Shown here: piece by piece, positions 26,782-35,998 of the stretch | Position numbering within the stretch: the first letter of the stretch is position 1 | Layout: the number at the start of each line of letters is the position of its first letter | From: Burkholderia sp. Ac-20379 | GTDB lineage: Bacteria > Pseudomonadota > Gammaproteobacteria > Burkholderiales > Burkholderiaceae | DNA: 40,047 bases | Reading direction: 5' to 3' | Assembly (NCBI RefSeq): GCF_017104645.1 | Contig: NZ_JAAGPF010000030.1 | Location: 1 to 40,047, forward strand | Made by a program: the position numbers and the translations under genes | Notes under the pieces: generated by a model | The model's input: the letters and a program-made list of their open reading frames with translations, nothing else | Databases searched by the model: none | What the model was told of the DNA's origin: nothing

Positions 26782-27757
26782 AAGATGCCCTGTTTCCTAA
26801 GCTGATCAGTTGTTCGATCTTTCCGCCGACGGCTTTCACCCTCGGCAGGAACGACGTCTCGATCACGCCGTGCGCGGTATCGCAGGCGTCGTCGAAAAAT
26901 GCGTTGTACTCGTCGCGGCGCGCCACCAGATACAGCGAGCGCGCCAATTCCAGTTTCTCCACCACATGCACGGCGACGTTCGGCGCATGCGTGATGCCTT
27001 GCAGCAGGCACATCGGCGAGGTGATCGCCCAGCCGATGCCTTCGGCCACCATCGAGGTCAGCGCGTCGGCGTTGTCGAGTTCGAGCCGGTTCGGCAACCG
27101 CACGTCGATGCGGCGCAGATAGCGGTCGATCTGGATGCCCACCTGCGACGAGCGGTTGAAGCGCACGATCGGCAGGTGCGTGCCCAGCTCGCGCAACTCG
27201 TCGAGGCTGCGCACCGGCTGGCGAAAATCCTTCGGCGTGATGACGAAGTAGCGCTCGGAAAACAGCCGGTAGCGCACCACGTCGTTCGCGTCGATCAGCG
27301 GATCGCTGGTCACGATCAGGTCGAGATCGCGCCGCAGCAGCGCCTCGCCCTGCTGCGGGCTCAGGCCGGTGCGGATCGACAGTTGCGACACCTTGCCGAG
27401 CAGCGCCTTCGTGAACACCGAGCCGCAGGTCGAGGCGAACGAATCCACCAGGCCGATCCGCAAATCCGGCTTGATGCCGCGCCCGGCCTCGAGCACCTGC
27501 GCCTTGAGATTCGCGATCTCCTCGCTGAGCACCGCGCCGCGGTTGCGCAGCGCGATGCCGAACGGCGTCAGCGTGAGCGGCCGCGTGGTGCGGTTCACGA
27601 GCACCACACCGAGCGCCTCCTCCAGTTGCCGGACGATCTGCGACACGCCCGATTGCGACATGCCCATGCGCGCCGCGGCGGCCGACATGCTGCCCTCCTC
27701 GGCCACGGCGACGAACACCTGCACGGCATGCATATCGATCGGTTTGTTCGGCAACAT
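26774..27757 (-). CDS. LysR-family transcriptional regulator
   Basis: A 327-residue LysR-type regulator. Residues about 9-68 form the winged helix-turn-helix, with VAVAEEGSMSAAAARMGMSQSGVSQIVRQLEEALGVVLVNRTTRPLTLTPFG. The effector-binding domain follows (DLRIGLVDSFASTCGSVFT onward). AGGA precedes the ATG at 27757. Unusually it lies between its likely targets on the same strand, 48 bp after the MFS gene and overlapping the ammonia-lyase by 8 bp, so it is part of the operon it may control. Confidence 0.93.
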   Translation of the reverse strand: MLPNKPIDMHAVQVFVAVAEEGSMSAAAARMGMSQSGVSQIVRQLEEALGVVLVNRTTRPLTLTPFGIALRNRGAVLSEEIANLKAQVLEAGRGIKPDLRIGLVDSFASTCGSVFTKALLGKVSQLSIRTGLSPQQGEALLRRDLDLIVTSDPLIDANDVVRYRLFSERYFVITPKDFRQPVRSLDELRELGTHLPIVRFNRSSQVGIQIDRYLRRIDVRLPNRLELDNADALTSMVAEGIGWAITSPMCLLQGITHAPNVAVHVVEKLELARSLYLVARRDEYNAFFDDACDTAHGVIETSFLPRVKAVGGKIEQLISLGNRASYE

Positions 27758-27805
27758 CTCGGTTCCTGGTGGAGGGGCCTGCGCGGCACGCGTTCGCGTT
27801 GCGCG

Positions 27806-29182
27806 TCAGGCTCGGGTTCGAGGGGCGCGCGCCCCGGCATGCGTATCGTGCGCCGCCGCGGCAGCCGCCGGTTCGTCGGCCGTCATGTCGGCGAGGTTGT
27901 CGCGGCCGGTTTCGGGCGCCAGCTTGTGACAGAACACGCCGCCGAACAGCAGCACGGCCACGCAGGCGCCGAGCGCCGCGTGCACGCCCACGTGCTGCAC
28001 CGCGAGCGGCAGCAGGAACGTGCTGATCGCCGAACCGAAGCGGCTCGATGCGACGGCGAGGCCCACGCCGGAGGCACGCAGATGGGTGGGGAACAATTCG
28101 GGCGGATAGACGAATTCGAGGTTCGCGGCTGCCGACAGCACGCAGGCGAACAGTCCGAACGCGAGCATCGTGCCGACCGGCCCGAAATTGCCGTAGGCGA
28201 GCACCGCCAGGCCCAGCGCCGCCAGATAGAACGTGCCGATCAGGAATTGACGGCGCGAGATCCGGTCGATCAGCAGCAGGCCGATCACCGCGCCCGCGAA
28301 GATCAGCACGTTGTAGACGAGGCCGCCGAGGAACTTGTCCTTCACGTGCAGCGCTTCGAGCACCTTCGGCGCGAAGGTGCCGAGTGCGAAATAGGGAATC
28401 ACCTGGCACGCGTAGAACACGCAACCCACCAGCGTGTTGCGGCGCCAGCGCGGCGAGAACAGCTCGGCCCACGCGCCGCCATGCTGCTGCGGCGCGGCGG
28501 CCGGCTCGGGCAGCATCACGTTCGGCCCGAAGCGCCGCGCGATGATGGCGCGCGCTTCGTCGCCCCGGCCGCGCTTCATGAGCCACATCGGCGATTCCGG
28601 CACGATCAGGCGAAACGGCAGGATCAGCAAGGCGGGCACGCCGCTCGCGGCCAGCATGATGCGCCACGCGTCCGGCCCGATGTCCTTCATCGCGAAGCCG
28701 GCCAGATACGCGCCCACGTAACCGGCGGCCCAGGCCGCAGCAAGCACGCTGAGCAGGCGGCCGCGATAGCGGCGCGGCGAATATTCGGTCACCAGCGATT
28801 TGCTGACCACGTAATCGGCGCCCAGGATCAGGCCGAGAATCACGCGCAGCACCAGCAATTGCGTGGGCGAGGTCACGAAATATTGCGCGGCGGACACCAC
28901 CGCGAACAGCAGCATGTCGTAGGCGAAGATCGTACGGCGTCCGTAGCGATCCGCGATCGGCCCGGCCAGCATGCTGCCGAAGAACAGCCCGGCCAGCGAG
29001 GCCGCGCCGAGCAGCCCCATCCACACCGCATCGAGATGCAGCGGGCCGGCCGCCATGCTGACGGCAATGCCGATGATGCCGAGCACAAAGCCGTCGCTGA
29101 ATTGCCCACCTGTTCCGCTGAAGGCCACCCCCACATGAAAGGGGCGCAGCGGCAGGTCTTCAAGTAATTGTCTGTTCACCAT
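27806..29182 (-). CDS. MFS transporter (sugar/acid-porter type)
   Basis: A 458-residue, 12-span major facilitator. Markers include ADRYGRRTIFAYD in the first cytoplasmic loop, RVILGLILGADYVVSKSLVTEYSPRRYRGRLLS in span 4-5 and PESPMWLMKRGRGDEARAI before the central loop, then VYPPELFPTHLRASGVGLA, a pattern of the sugar-porter/aromatic-acid-like group. It is the first gene of a three-gene unit with LysR and the ammonia-lyase, so its substrate is probably the amino or dicarboxylic acid handled by that enzyme (inference). The C-terminus is Ala-rich and ends with basic residues. Confidence 0.88.
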   Translation of the reverse strand: MVNRQLLEDLPLRPFHVGVAFSGTGGQFSDGFVLGIIGIAVSMAAGPLHLDAVWMGLLGAASLAGLFFGSMLAGPIADRYGRRTIFAYDMLLFAVVSAAQYFVTSPTQLLVLRVILGLILGADYVVSKSLVTEYSPRRYRGRLLSVLAAAWAAGYVGAYLAGFAMKDIGPDAWRIMLAASGVPALLILPFRLIVPESPMWLMKRGRGDEARAIIARRFGPNVMLPEPAAAPQQHGGAWAELFSPRWRRNTLVGCVFYACQVIPYFALGTFAPKVLEALHVKDKFLGGLVYNVLIFAGAVIGLLLIDRISRRQFLIGTFYLAALGLAVLAYGNFGPVGTMLAFGLFACVLSAAANLEFVYPPELFPTHLRASGVGLAVASSRFGSAISTFLLPLAVQHVGVHAALGACVAVLLFGGVFCHKLAPETGRDNLADMTADEPAAAAAAHDTHAGARAPRTRA

Positions 29183-29351
29183 CGTCTCCGGTCTCCAAGG
29201 CGGCGTGCATCGGCCATGTCTGGCGATGCGCCGTGGAAACGAGTGTAGGGCGACAGGTTCAGGAAAACAGCATAGGTAAGCTGAGTATCAGGAATTCTAA
29301 TGGTGTGGCACGGATGCCGTGATGATGCCCGCCAGGCCGCTCAAGCCAGCC

Positions 29352-30257
29352 TCACAGCGCCGGCCCTTCCGGCGGCTCCTCGCGAATCGCCACCGCGATC
29401 GAGCCGCCGACGATCAGCCCGATCCCCAGCGCCGACAGGAACGGCACAGTCTCGCCCCACACCAGATAGCCGAAGATCGTCGCCCAGATGATGCTGGTGT
29501 ACGAATACGGCGCCAGCACGGCGGCGTCCGCGCCGCGCACGGCGATCGTGTAGAGCAATTGGCCGGCGGTGGCGAACAGCCCGAGCAGCGCCATCACCAG
29601 CAGATCGCCGAACGACGGCGCGCGCCATGCCAGCAGCAGCGAGAGGCCCGTCGCCACCGTGCCGAACACGGTGAAGAACAGCACGGTCATGCTCGAATCG
29701 TCGCTGGCGCGGATGCGCCGGATCTGGATCATCGAGAACGCGCCGCATAGGGCGCTGCCGAGCAGCAGCGCCGCGCCGAGCGCGCTCGACTGCGCACCTT
29801 GCGGACGCACCACCAGCAGCACGCCGATGAACCCCGCCACCGCCGCCACGATGCTGCGGCGCTGCAACGTCTCGCGCAGCACGATGGGCGCGAGCACGAT
29901 CACGAACAGCGCTTCCGAATAGACTATCGCCACCGCCTCGCTGAGCGGCAGATGCGGCAGGCCCGCGAAGAACAGCCCCGATGCGCCGAGCAGCGTCAGC
30001 GCACGCAGCGTCTGGCCGCGCAGATCGAGCGTGCGCAGCCGCGCCAGCACCGGCGGCCGGCCGCGCCCGAGGCACATCGCGATAGCCGGGATCAGCCCGA
30101 ACGCCATGCGGAAGAACGTCACCTCGTTGGCCGGATAGCGCAACGCCACGGCCTTGCCGAGCGCGTCGACGAGCGCGAAGCAGAACATCGACAACAGGAT
30201 CAGCAGGATGCTGCGCGAAAGCGGGGATTGTCGGGCGAACCAGGAACGCACGCGCAT
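29352..30257 (-). CDS. EamA/DMT-family permease
   Basis: A 301-residue membrane protein of the drug/metabolite transporter superfamily with about ten spans. Markers are SMFCFALVDALGKAVALRYPANEVTFFRMAFGL in repeat one and VLAPYSYTSIIWATIFGYLVWGETVPFLSALGIGLIVGGSIAV in repeat two. The start at 30257 gives a short cytoplasmic N-terminus MRVRSWFARQSPLSRS; upstream in-frame ATGs lengthen it with Arg-rich, unconserved sequence. Substrate unknown. It lies 169 bp upstream of the MFS gene on the same strand, with no clear operon link. Confidence 0.88.
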   Translation of the reverse strand: MRVRSWFARQSPLSRSILLILLSMFCFALVDALGKAVALRYPANEVTFFRMAFGLIPAIAMCLGRGRPPVLARLRTLDLRGQTLRALTLLGASGLFFAGLPHLPLSEAVAIVYSEALFVIVLAPIVLRETLQRRSIVAAVAGFIGVLLVVRPQGAQSSALGAALLLGSALCGAFSMIQIRRIRASDDSSMTVLFFTVFGTVATGLSLLLAWRAPSFGDLLVMALLGLFATAGQLLYTIAVRGADAAVLAPYSYTSIIWATIFGYLVWGETVPFLSALGIGLIVGGSIAVAIREEPPEGPAL

Positions 30258-30687
30258 GGGGGCCTTGCAATGAAGAACGGGAGACGAATCGATTTGGGGG
30301 AAGCCCGCCGATGATACCGAAGGCCGTTCGCGCGGGCGATGCGCGGCGTTGGCGCGGCCCTTGCCGATCGCCTCGTGCGCGCGCCGCGCCCGAGCGCAAC
30401 GCTGCGTTCCCGAAACGGCCGTTATCGAAGGCGGGCAGCCGTGCATCCGAGCGATTTCAAGAACAAAACAATGAAATACGCATGCATTGTTCGCCGAATC
30501 GCATCAACGCGGCGATCATTTCGCCCGTCCGGGCGTGCCGCTGACGCCGCCGGCCGGCGTCGCTATCCTGTCACGCACATATCGATAGCGCGATTGATAA
30601 CATAGCGTTCCCGTCACCGGCCGGCCCGGTGCCGCGCGGCCATCCAGCCCGCGCGCGCACCGGCCGCCGCACCGCACCGATTCGACC
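30258..30687. other. Divergent intergenic region upstream of the ABC-2 exporter (430 bp)
   Basis: It separates the EamA gene (minus) from the ABC genes (plus). An inverted repeat CGCTATC/GATAGCG (30561-30590) lies about 100 bp before the ABC gene, next to an AT-rich tract that may hold its promoter. No gene and no terminator seen. Confidence 0.45.
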
Positions 30688-31644
30688 GTGAGCCAAGAAC
30701 CGATACTGACCGTTTCCCATCTGTCGAAAACCTACGCGTCCGGCTTCAAGTCGCTCGACGACGTCAACCTGTCGATCCGCCCCGGCGAGATCTTCGCCCT
30801 GCTCGGCCCGAACGGCGCGGGCAAGACCACGCTGATCAGCGCCATCTGCGGCATCGTCACGCCGACCGAAGGCAGCGTCAGCGTGGGCGGCCACGACATC
30901 CGCACGCACTACCGCGCCGCACGCGAAATCATCGGCCTCGTGCCGCAGGAGCTGACCACCGATTCGTTCGAATCGGTGTGGGCGACGGTTTCGTTCAGCC
31001 GCGGCCTGTTCGGCAAGGCCCCGAACCCGGCGCACATCGAGAAGGTGCTGAAGGCGCTGTCGCTGTGGGACAAGCGCGACAACAAGATCCTCACGCTGTC
31101 GGGCGGCATGAAGCGCCGCGTGCTGATCGCCAAGGCGCTCTCGCACGAGCCGCGCCTGCTGTTCCTCGACGAGCCGACCGCCGGCGTGGACGTCGAGCTG
31201 CGCCGCGACATGTGGAAGCTCGTCGGCCAGTTGCGCGCCGAAGGCGTGACGATCGTGCTGACCACCCACTACATCGAGGAAGCCGAGGAGATGGCCGACC
31301 GCATCGGCATCATCAACGGCGGCAAGATCGTGCTGGTCGAGGAAAAGACCGAACTGATGCGCCAGCTCGGCAAGAAGCAGCTCACGCTGCAGCTCGATAC
31401 GCCGCTCGACGCGATTCCCGAAGCGCTGGCCGGCTTCCGCCTCGAGCTCGCCAAGCAGGGCGCCGAACTCGTCTACACCTACGAGGTGGAGCGCGATCAG
31501 GCGATCGCCACGCTGCTGGCCGCGCTCGCGCAGTCCGGCATCCGCTTCCGCGATCTGCAAACCTCGCAAAGCTCGCTCGAGGAAATCTTCGTGAGCCTGA
31601 TCGACGGCGGCCGCGCCGCGTCGCCCACGCCCGCCTCCGCCTGA
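30688..31644 (+). CDS. ABC-2 type transporter ATP-binding protein (YadG-like)
   Basis: A 318-residue ATPase starting at GTG ([16 protein letters not shown]). Walker A is GPNGAGKTT (about 39-47), the Q loop VPQELTT, the signature LSGGMKRR, Walker B LLFLDEP, and the switch His is in [15 protein letters not shown]. The C-terminal 90 residues form the accessory region of the DrrA/CcmA-like exporters. It energises export with the permease that begins 16 bp downstream. The pair resembles Escherichia coli YadG/YadH, of unknown substrate. No ribosome site is strong; the GTG is supported by the family N-terminus. Confidence 0.92.
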   Translation: MSQEPILTVSHLSKTYASGFKSLDDVNLSIRPGEIFALLGPNGAGKTTLISAICGIVTPTEGSVSVGGHDIRTHYRAAREIIGLVPQELTTDSFESVWATVSFSRGLFGKAPNPAHIEKVLKALSLWDKRDNKILTLSGGMKRRVLIAKALSHEPRLLFLDEPTAGVDVELRRDMWKLVGQLRAEGVTIVLTTHYIEEAEEMADRIGIINGGKIVLVEEKTELMRQLGKKQLTLQLDTPLDAIPEALAGFRLELAKQGAELVYTYEVERDQAIATLLAALAQSGIRFRDLQTSQSSLEEIFVSLIDGGRAASPTPASA

Positions 31645-31659
31645 CCGACAGGACCCCGA

Positions 31660-32424
31660 ATGATCAATCTGCACGCAATTCGCGCGATCTACCGCGCGGA
31701 AATGGCCCGTACCCTGCGCACCCTGACCCAGAGCATCATCGCGCCGGTGATTTCCACATCGCTCTATTTCGTGGTGTTCGGCTCCGCGATCGGCTCGCGA
31801 ATCAGCGCCGTGAACGGCATCAGCTACGGCTCGTTCATCGTGCCGGGCCTCGTGATGCTGTCGCTGCTCTCGCAGAGCATCTCGAACGCCTCGTTCGGCA
31901 TCTACTTCCCGCGCTTCACCGGCACGATCTACGAGGTGCTGTCCGCGCCAGTGTCGTACTGGGAAATCGTGACCGCCTATGTGGGTGCGGCCGCAACCAA
32001 ATCGGTGATCCTCGGCGTGATCATCCTGATCACGGCCAGCCTGTTCGTGCCGATGCACATCCTGCATCCGGTCTGGATGGTGCTGTTCCTGCTCCTCACG
32101 TCGATCACGTTCAGCCTGTTCGGCTTCGTGATCGGGATCTGGGCCGACGGCTTCGAGAAGCTCTCGCTGGTGCCGATGCTGATCGTCACGCCGCTGACCT
32201 TCCTCGGCGGCAGCTTCTATTCGGTGGACATGCTGCCGCCGTTCTGGCGCGTCGTCTCGCTGTTCAACCCGATCGTGTATCTGGTCAGCGGCTTTCGCTG
32301 GGCGTTCTTCGGCATGGCCGACGTGCACGTGGGCATCAGCCTGGCGATGACGCTGGGGTTCCTGGTGGCGCTGCTGTTCGTGGTGTCGTGGATCTTCCGG
32401 ACCGGCTACCGGCTGAAGAAGTAA
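31660..32424 (+). CDS. ABC-2 type transporter permease (YadH-like)
   Basis: A 254-residue permease with about six membrane spans, of the ABC2_membrane family. It begins [22 protein letters not shown]; the cytoplasmic elbow lies before [21 protein letters not shown], and [41 protein letters not shown] is the family's C-terminal signature. It works with the preceding ATPase, probably as a homodimer exporting a hydrophobic compound, lipid or polysaccharide. A strong hairpin with a T run follows the stop, so the operon ends here. Confidence 0.93.
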   Translation: MINLHAIRAIYRAEMARTLRTLTQSIIAPVISTSLYFVVFGSAIGSRISAVNGISYGSFIVPGLVMLSLLSQSISNASFGIYFPRFTGTIYEVLSAPVSYWEIVTAYVGAAATKSVILGVIILITASLFVPMHILHPVWMVLFLLLTSITFSLFGFVIGIWADGFEKLSLVPMLIVTPLTFLGGSFYSVDMLPPFWRVVSLFNPIVYLVSGFRWAFFGMADVHVGISLAMTLGFLVALLFVVSWIFRTGYRLKK

Positions 32425-32440
32425 GCGCGGAAACACCGAG

Positions 32441-32474
32441 CGCACCGCGGCCATCGCGCGCCGCGGTGCGTTTT
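32441..32474 (+). terminator. Rho-independent terminator after the ABC-2 permease
   Basis: CGCACCGCGGC (32441-32451) pairs perfectly with GCCGCGGTGCG (32460-32470) over 11 bp with an 8-nt loop, followed by TTTT. It begins 16 nt after the permease stop. Confidence 0.85.
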
Positions 32475-32610
32475 CCAATGACTCGGCGTTTACACCGAGT
32501 TCCGCCGCCGCACGATTGCACGGCCCTTTCGCCCGGTTGTATGATGACGTAACACTTGCGGCGGCGCTCAACCGCCCGCGTCTCCCTCCACGTCCCGACC
32601 CGATCCCCCG

Positions 32611-33681
32611 ATGACCACTCCGCTGTCCCCCACCCACGTCGTGACCGTCTCGAACGCCGAGGACGGCGACCTCGGCATCTATCATCTCGACGCCGCGCAG
32701 GCCCGCCTGGCCGCCGTCGCGCGCACGCCGGCCGGCACCGTGGTGATGCCGCAGGCGCCCACGCGCGACGGCAAGCAGTTGTTCGTCGCCACGCGCGGCG
32801 CGCAGCCGAGCATCGTCGGCTACGACATCGGCGCGGACGGCACGCTCACGCAACGCTTCGCCACGCCGATCGACGCGAGCCTCGCCTACCTGACGGTGGA
32901 TCGCGACGCGCGCCTGCTGTTCGGCGCGTCGTACGGCGGCAACCGCCTGTTCGTGTTCGACGCGCGCCGGCTCGAAAGCGGCGACGGCGCGCCGCTGCAA
33001 TTCATCGATCACATCAAGAACGCGCATTCGATCATTCTCTCGGACGACGACCGCTACGCCTACGCCGCCTCGCTCGGCTCGGACCGCGTGCTGTTCTACG
33101 GCATCGCGCGCGCCGGCAACGAAGCGGCGCTGATCGCGCGCGGCGAGCTGGCCACGCCGGCCGGCTTCGGCCCGCGCCACCTGCGCCTCGCGCCGGACGG
33201 CGCGACGCTCTACGTGATCGGCGAATTCCACGGCACCGTGCTGGCCGTGCCGCGCGATCCCGTCACGGGCGAGCTGGGCGAGCCGGTGGTGTCGGATCTC
33301 GCGCCGAGCATCGCGCATCTCGGCCACGGCGCGCCGCGCCCGCCCGCGCCCACCAGCCCGGTGATCTGGGCCGCCGATCTGGCGGTCACGCCCGACAACC
33401 GCTTCGTGTTCGCCACCGAGCGCACCGCGAACCGCCTGATCACGTTCCGTGTGGGCGAGAACCGCGCGCTGCACTACGCGAGCTGCATCGAAACCGAGCC
33501 GCAGCCGCGCGGCATTCGCCTCTCGCCGGACGGCGCGCTGCTCGCGGCCAGCGGCGAGCTGTCCGATTCGATCTCGCTGTATCGCGTCGATCCGGCCACG
33601 GGCGCGCTCACGCAAGCCGACCGCATCGCCTGCGGCAAGGGCGCGAACTGGATCGAGATCCTGCCGCTGCAAGCGGACTGA
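32611..33681 (+). CDS. Lactonase-family beta-propeller protein (6-phosphogluconolactonase type)
   Basis: A 356-residue seven-bladed propeller of the YbhE/lactonase family. Repeated elements include GDLGIYHLDAAQARL, DRDARLLFGASYGGNRLFVFD, GFGPRHLRLAPDGATLYVIGE, PDNRFVFATERTANRLITF and PQPRGIRLSPDGALLAASGE; the family's HxxxxSPDGRFVYxxDLG element is present as HSIILSDDDRYAYAASLGSDRV. YbhE hydrolyses 6-phosphogluconolactone in the pentose phosphate route; many relatives act on other lactones, so the activity is tentative. No signal peptide, so cytoplasmic. It stands alone after the ABC exporter terminator. Confidence 0.85.
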   Translation: MTTPLSPTHVVTVSNAEDGDLGIYHLDAAQARLAAVARTPAGTVVMPQAPTRDGKQLFVATRGAQPSIVGYDIGADGTLTQRFATPIDASLAYLTVDRDARLLFGASYGGNRLFVFDARRLESGDGAPLQFIDHIKNAHSIILSDDDRYAYAASLGSDRVLFYGIARAGNEAALIARGELATPAGFGPRHLRLAPDGATLYVIGEFHGTVLAVPRDPVTGELGEPVVSDLAPSIAHLGHGAPRPPAPTSPVIWAADLAVTPDNRFVFATERTANRLITFRVGENRALHYASCIETEPQPRGIRLSPDGALLAASGELSDSISLYRVDPATGALTQADRIACGKGANWIEILPLQAD

Positions 33682-34063
33682 ACACGCGGCCATCGTTCCT
33701 CGGCAAGCGCCCGCTCGCGGCGCTTGCGCTGCCCCCCGTCACCCCCGCCCTGCTTCGTGATCCGAAACAATTACCGCATGCCGTTGCCATCCGAGAAACG
33801 GAGCACGGCATGGCCTCGATCCCCGTGGCAGGGGCATGACAGCGCGACAACCATTCCGTCGCACGACGGCGACACTCGCGCACCACGCGCGTGAATCGCC
33901 GCCAGCGGAATATTTTTCCGATTTCTCTGTGCTATCTGTTTGAAACAAGCGGGCCGCTCACGCGCGGCCCGTGCGCGCGGATCTCCGCGCGTCGTCCGGC
34001 GTGCGGCCGGCGGCTGCGTCACCGCCGCCCGCGCCGGTTTCAACTTAGTCAGGAGAACTCGAT
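33682..34063. other. Intergenic region between the lactonase-family and propeller genes (382 bp)
   Basis: It carries a hairpin just after the lactonase-family gene (33703-33727), a second GC-rich hairpin at about 33953-33972 (CGGGCCGC/GCGGCCCG) and an AT-rich tract (33900-33945) that may hold the promoter of the following gene. Otherwise nothing. Confidence 0.45.
33703..33727 (+). terminator. Hairpin after the lactonase-family gene
   Basis: GCAAGCGCC (33703-33711) and GGCGCTTGC (33719-33727) form a perfect 9-bp stem with a 7-nt loop, 21 nt after the stop. C-rich sequence follows instead of a T tract, so it is at best a weak terminator. Confidence 0.4.
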
Positions 34064-35977
34064 ATGGTCATGCAACGCATGCGCGCCGTCATCGTCACCG
34101 TCTGCCTCGCCGCCTTGACGCCCGCGGCCCTCGCGCAGACCTCGACGGACTGGATCGCCAACACCTACGGCACGATCGCCTCGCACGTCGGCAACGGCGC
34201 GCGCTCGATGTGGGTCGCGCCCGAAGGCACGATCTACACCGCGTCGTTCTGGGACGAGAACGCCGGCGGCGTGGGCGTCTATCAGAACGGCAAGACGCTC
34301 GGCTCGATCGGAACCCATGCCGAATTTCAGGGCGGTGCGATCACCGGCAACGCCACCTCGATCTTCACGCCGCTGCAAGGCGCCAAGCTGACCGGCACGG
34401 TGGCGCGCTACAACCGCGCGACGGGGCTGCGCGATCTGGCGATCAAGGTCAGCGTGTGGGACAACCTCACCAAGGTCGACGTGATCACCGGCCTCGCCAC
34501 GGCCGGCACGCTGCTGTATGCGAGCGACTACTTCAGCAACCGCGTGCGCGTGTTCACCACCGACGGCGTCTGGCAGCGCGACATCCCGATCGCCACGCCC
34601 GGCGCGCTCACGCTCGATGCGGCGGGCAACCTGTGGGTCGCGCAGAAGAACAGCGGCACGGTCGTCGAGATCGGCCCCACGGGCACGCAGCTCAACACGA
34701 TCCAGATCGGCGCGAGCGCGCGGCCGTCGGCGCTTTACTACGACGCGCCGAGCGGCCAGCTGATGGTGGGCGACAGTGGCCCCGACATGAACATCAAGCG
34801 GTATGCGATCGCGGGCCAGCCTGCGCTGGCGGGCACCTTCGGTGTGACGGGCGGCTATCTCGACGCCACCACCGGCATCAAGGGGCAGGTGGGCGCGCAG
34901 CGCTTCACGCGCGTGGTGGGCATCGGCCGCGATGCGGCCGGCGTGCTGTACGTGCTGAACAACCCGTGGGGCGGCGGCTGGGATCTCGGCCGCAACGGCA
35001 CGACCGATCTGCAGGCCTACGACGGCAGTGGCAACCTCGCGTGGGCACTGCAGGCGCTGAACTTCGAGGCGGTGGCCGCGCCCGACCCCGTCACCGACGG
35101 CGCGCTGTTCTACAGCGGCATGAACATCTATTCGGGCAGCGCGGGCGGCCAGTTCGTCGCGAACACGGTCGATCCGTTCAGCTATCCGAACGATCCGCGG
35201 CTGTCGATGACGGATTATCAGCGCGGCCAGCATTTCGGCCAGCTCGCGAGCGTGGGCGGCAACCGGATCCTGGTCGCCACCGGCCAGAACCCCGACATCT
35301 ACAATTTCTATCACTTCAACCCGGCCGCGAGCGGCTACATCGCGATTCCGGACGGCTCGCTGCCCGGCGCGCTGTTCGGCACCAACGCGATCGTCACGGG
35401 CGGCTTTTCGATCGACGAGAACGGCGACGTGTGGGCCGGCATGTCCGGTTCGAGCCAGGTCACGCACTACCCGTTCGCGGGCTTCGACGCGAGCGGCAAG
35501 CCGTCGTGGCGCGCGGGCGTGGCGATGCCGGTGCCGGGCACCGTCAAGCCGATCACGCGCGTGATCTATCAGGCGCCCACCGACACGATGGTGCTGGCGC
35601 AAGGCATTGCGGGAAGCTGGGACTGGACGGCCATGAACGGCCATCTGGAGGTGTATCACGGCTGGCTCGCCGGCAACCGCACGCCGAACCCGGTGATCGA
35701 CCTGAGCAGCCCGAACCCGAAGACGATCGCGGTGGCCGGGCGCTACCTGTTCGTCGGCTACGTGCACACGGTGCCGAACATCGACGTGTTCGACCTGAGC
35801 ACCGGCAGCCTCGTCACCACGCTGGTCAATACTAATTCGACGGCGATGGATGTCGGCAACGACGTCGATTCGATGTTCGGCCTGCGCGCCTATCTGCGCT
35901 CCACCGGCGAATACGTGATCACCAAGGACAACTACAACGGCTCCAGCATCGTGGTGTATCGCTGGACGCCGCAGTAG
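34064..35977 (+). CDS. Secreted propeller-like protein of unknown function
   Basis: A 637-residue protein I cannot name. A signal peptide covers residues 1-25 (MVMQRMRAVIVTVCLAALTP, then AALA/QT). The mature part has repeats of the NHL/SMP-30 type: GNGARSMWVAPEGTIYTASFWDENAGGVGVY, PGALTLDAAGNLWVAQKNSGTVVEIGPTG and IVTGGFSIDENGDVWAGMSG, suggesting a beta-propeller in the periplasm or outside. I see no catalytic motif, lipobox or membrane span. AGGAG precedes the ATG. The gene stands between the lactonase-family gene and the convergent dehydratase, 21 bp away. An enzyme or a carbohydrate- or matrix-binding role are equally possible. Confidence 0.82.
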   Translation: MVMQRMRAVIVTVCLAALTPAALAQTSTDWIANTYGTIASHVGNGARSMWVAPEGTIYTASFWDENAGGVGVYQNGKTLGSIGTHAEFQGGAITGNATSIFTPLQGAKLTGTVARYNRATGLRDLAIKVSVWDNLTKVDVITGLATAGTLLYASDYFSNRVRVFTTDGVWQRDIPIATPGALTLDAAGNLWVAQKNSGTVVEIGPTGTQLNTIQIGASARPSALYYDAPSGQLMVGDSGPDMNIKRYAIAGQPALAGTFGVTGGYLDATTGIKGQVGAQRFTRVVGIGRDAAGVLYVLNNPWGGGWDLGRNGTTDLQAYDGSGNLAWALQALNFEAVAAPDPVTDGALFYSGMNIYSGSAGGQFVANTVDPFSYPNDPRLSMTDYQRGQHFGQLASVGGNRILVATGQNPDIYNFYHFNPAASGYIAIPDGSLPGALFGTNAIVTGGFSIDENGDVWAGMSGSSQVTHYPFAGFDASGKPSWRAGVAMPVPGTVKPITRVIYQAPTDTMVLAQGIAGSWDWTAMNGHLEVYHGWLAGNRTPNPVIDLSSPNPKTIAVAGRYLFVGYVHTVPNIDVFDLSTGSLVTTLVNTNSTAMDVGNDVDSMFGLRAYLRSTGEYVITKDNYNGSSIVVYRWTPQ

Positions 35978-35998
35978 AGAACGGGAATCAAACCGGCA

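Noticed and set aside
32541-32610. Possible extra gene starting around 32556 in a second frame of the lactonase-family gene
   Set aside because: The frame is Arg-rich and runs through the lactonase-family coding region; no motif supports it.
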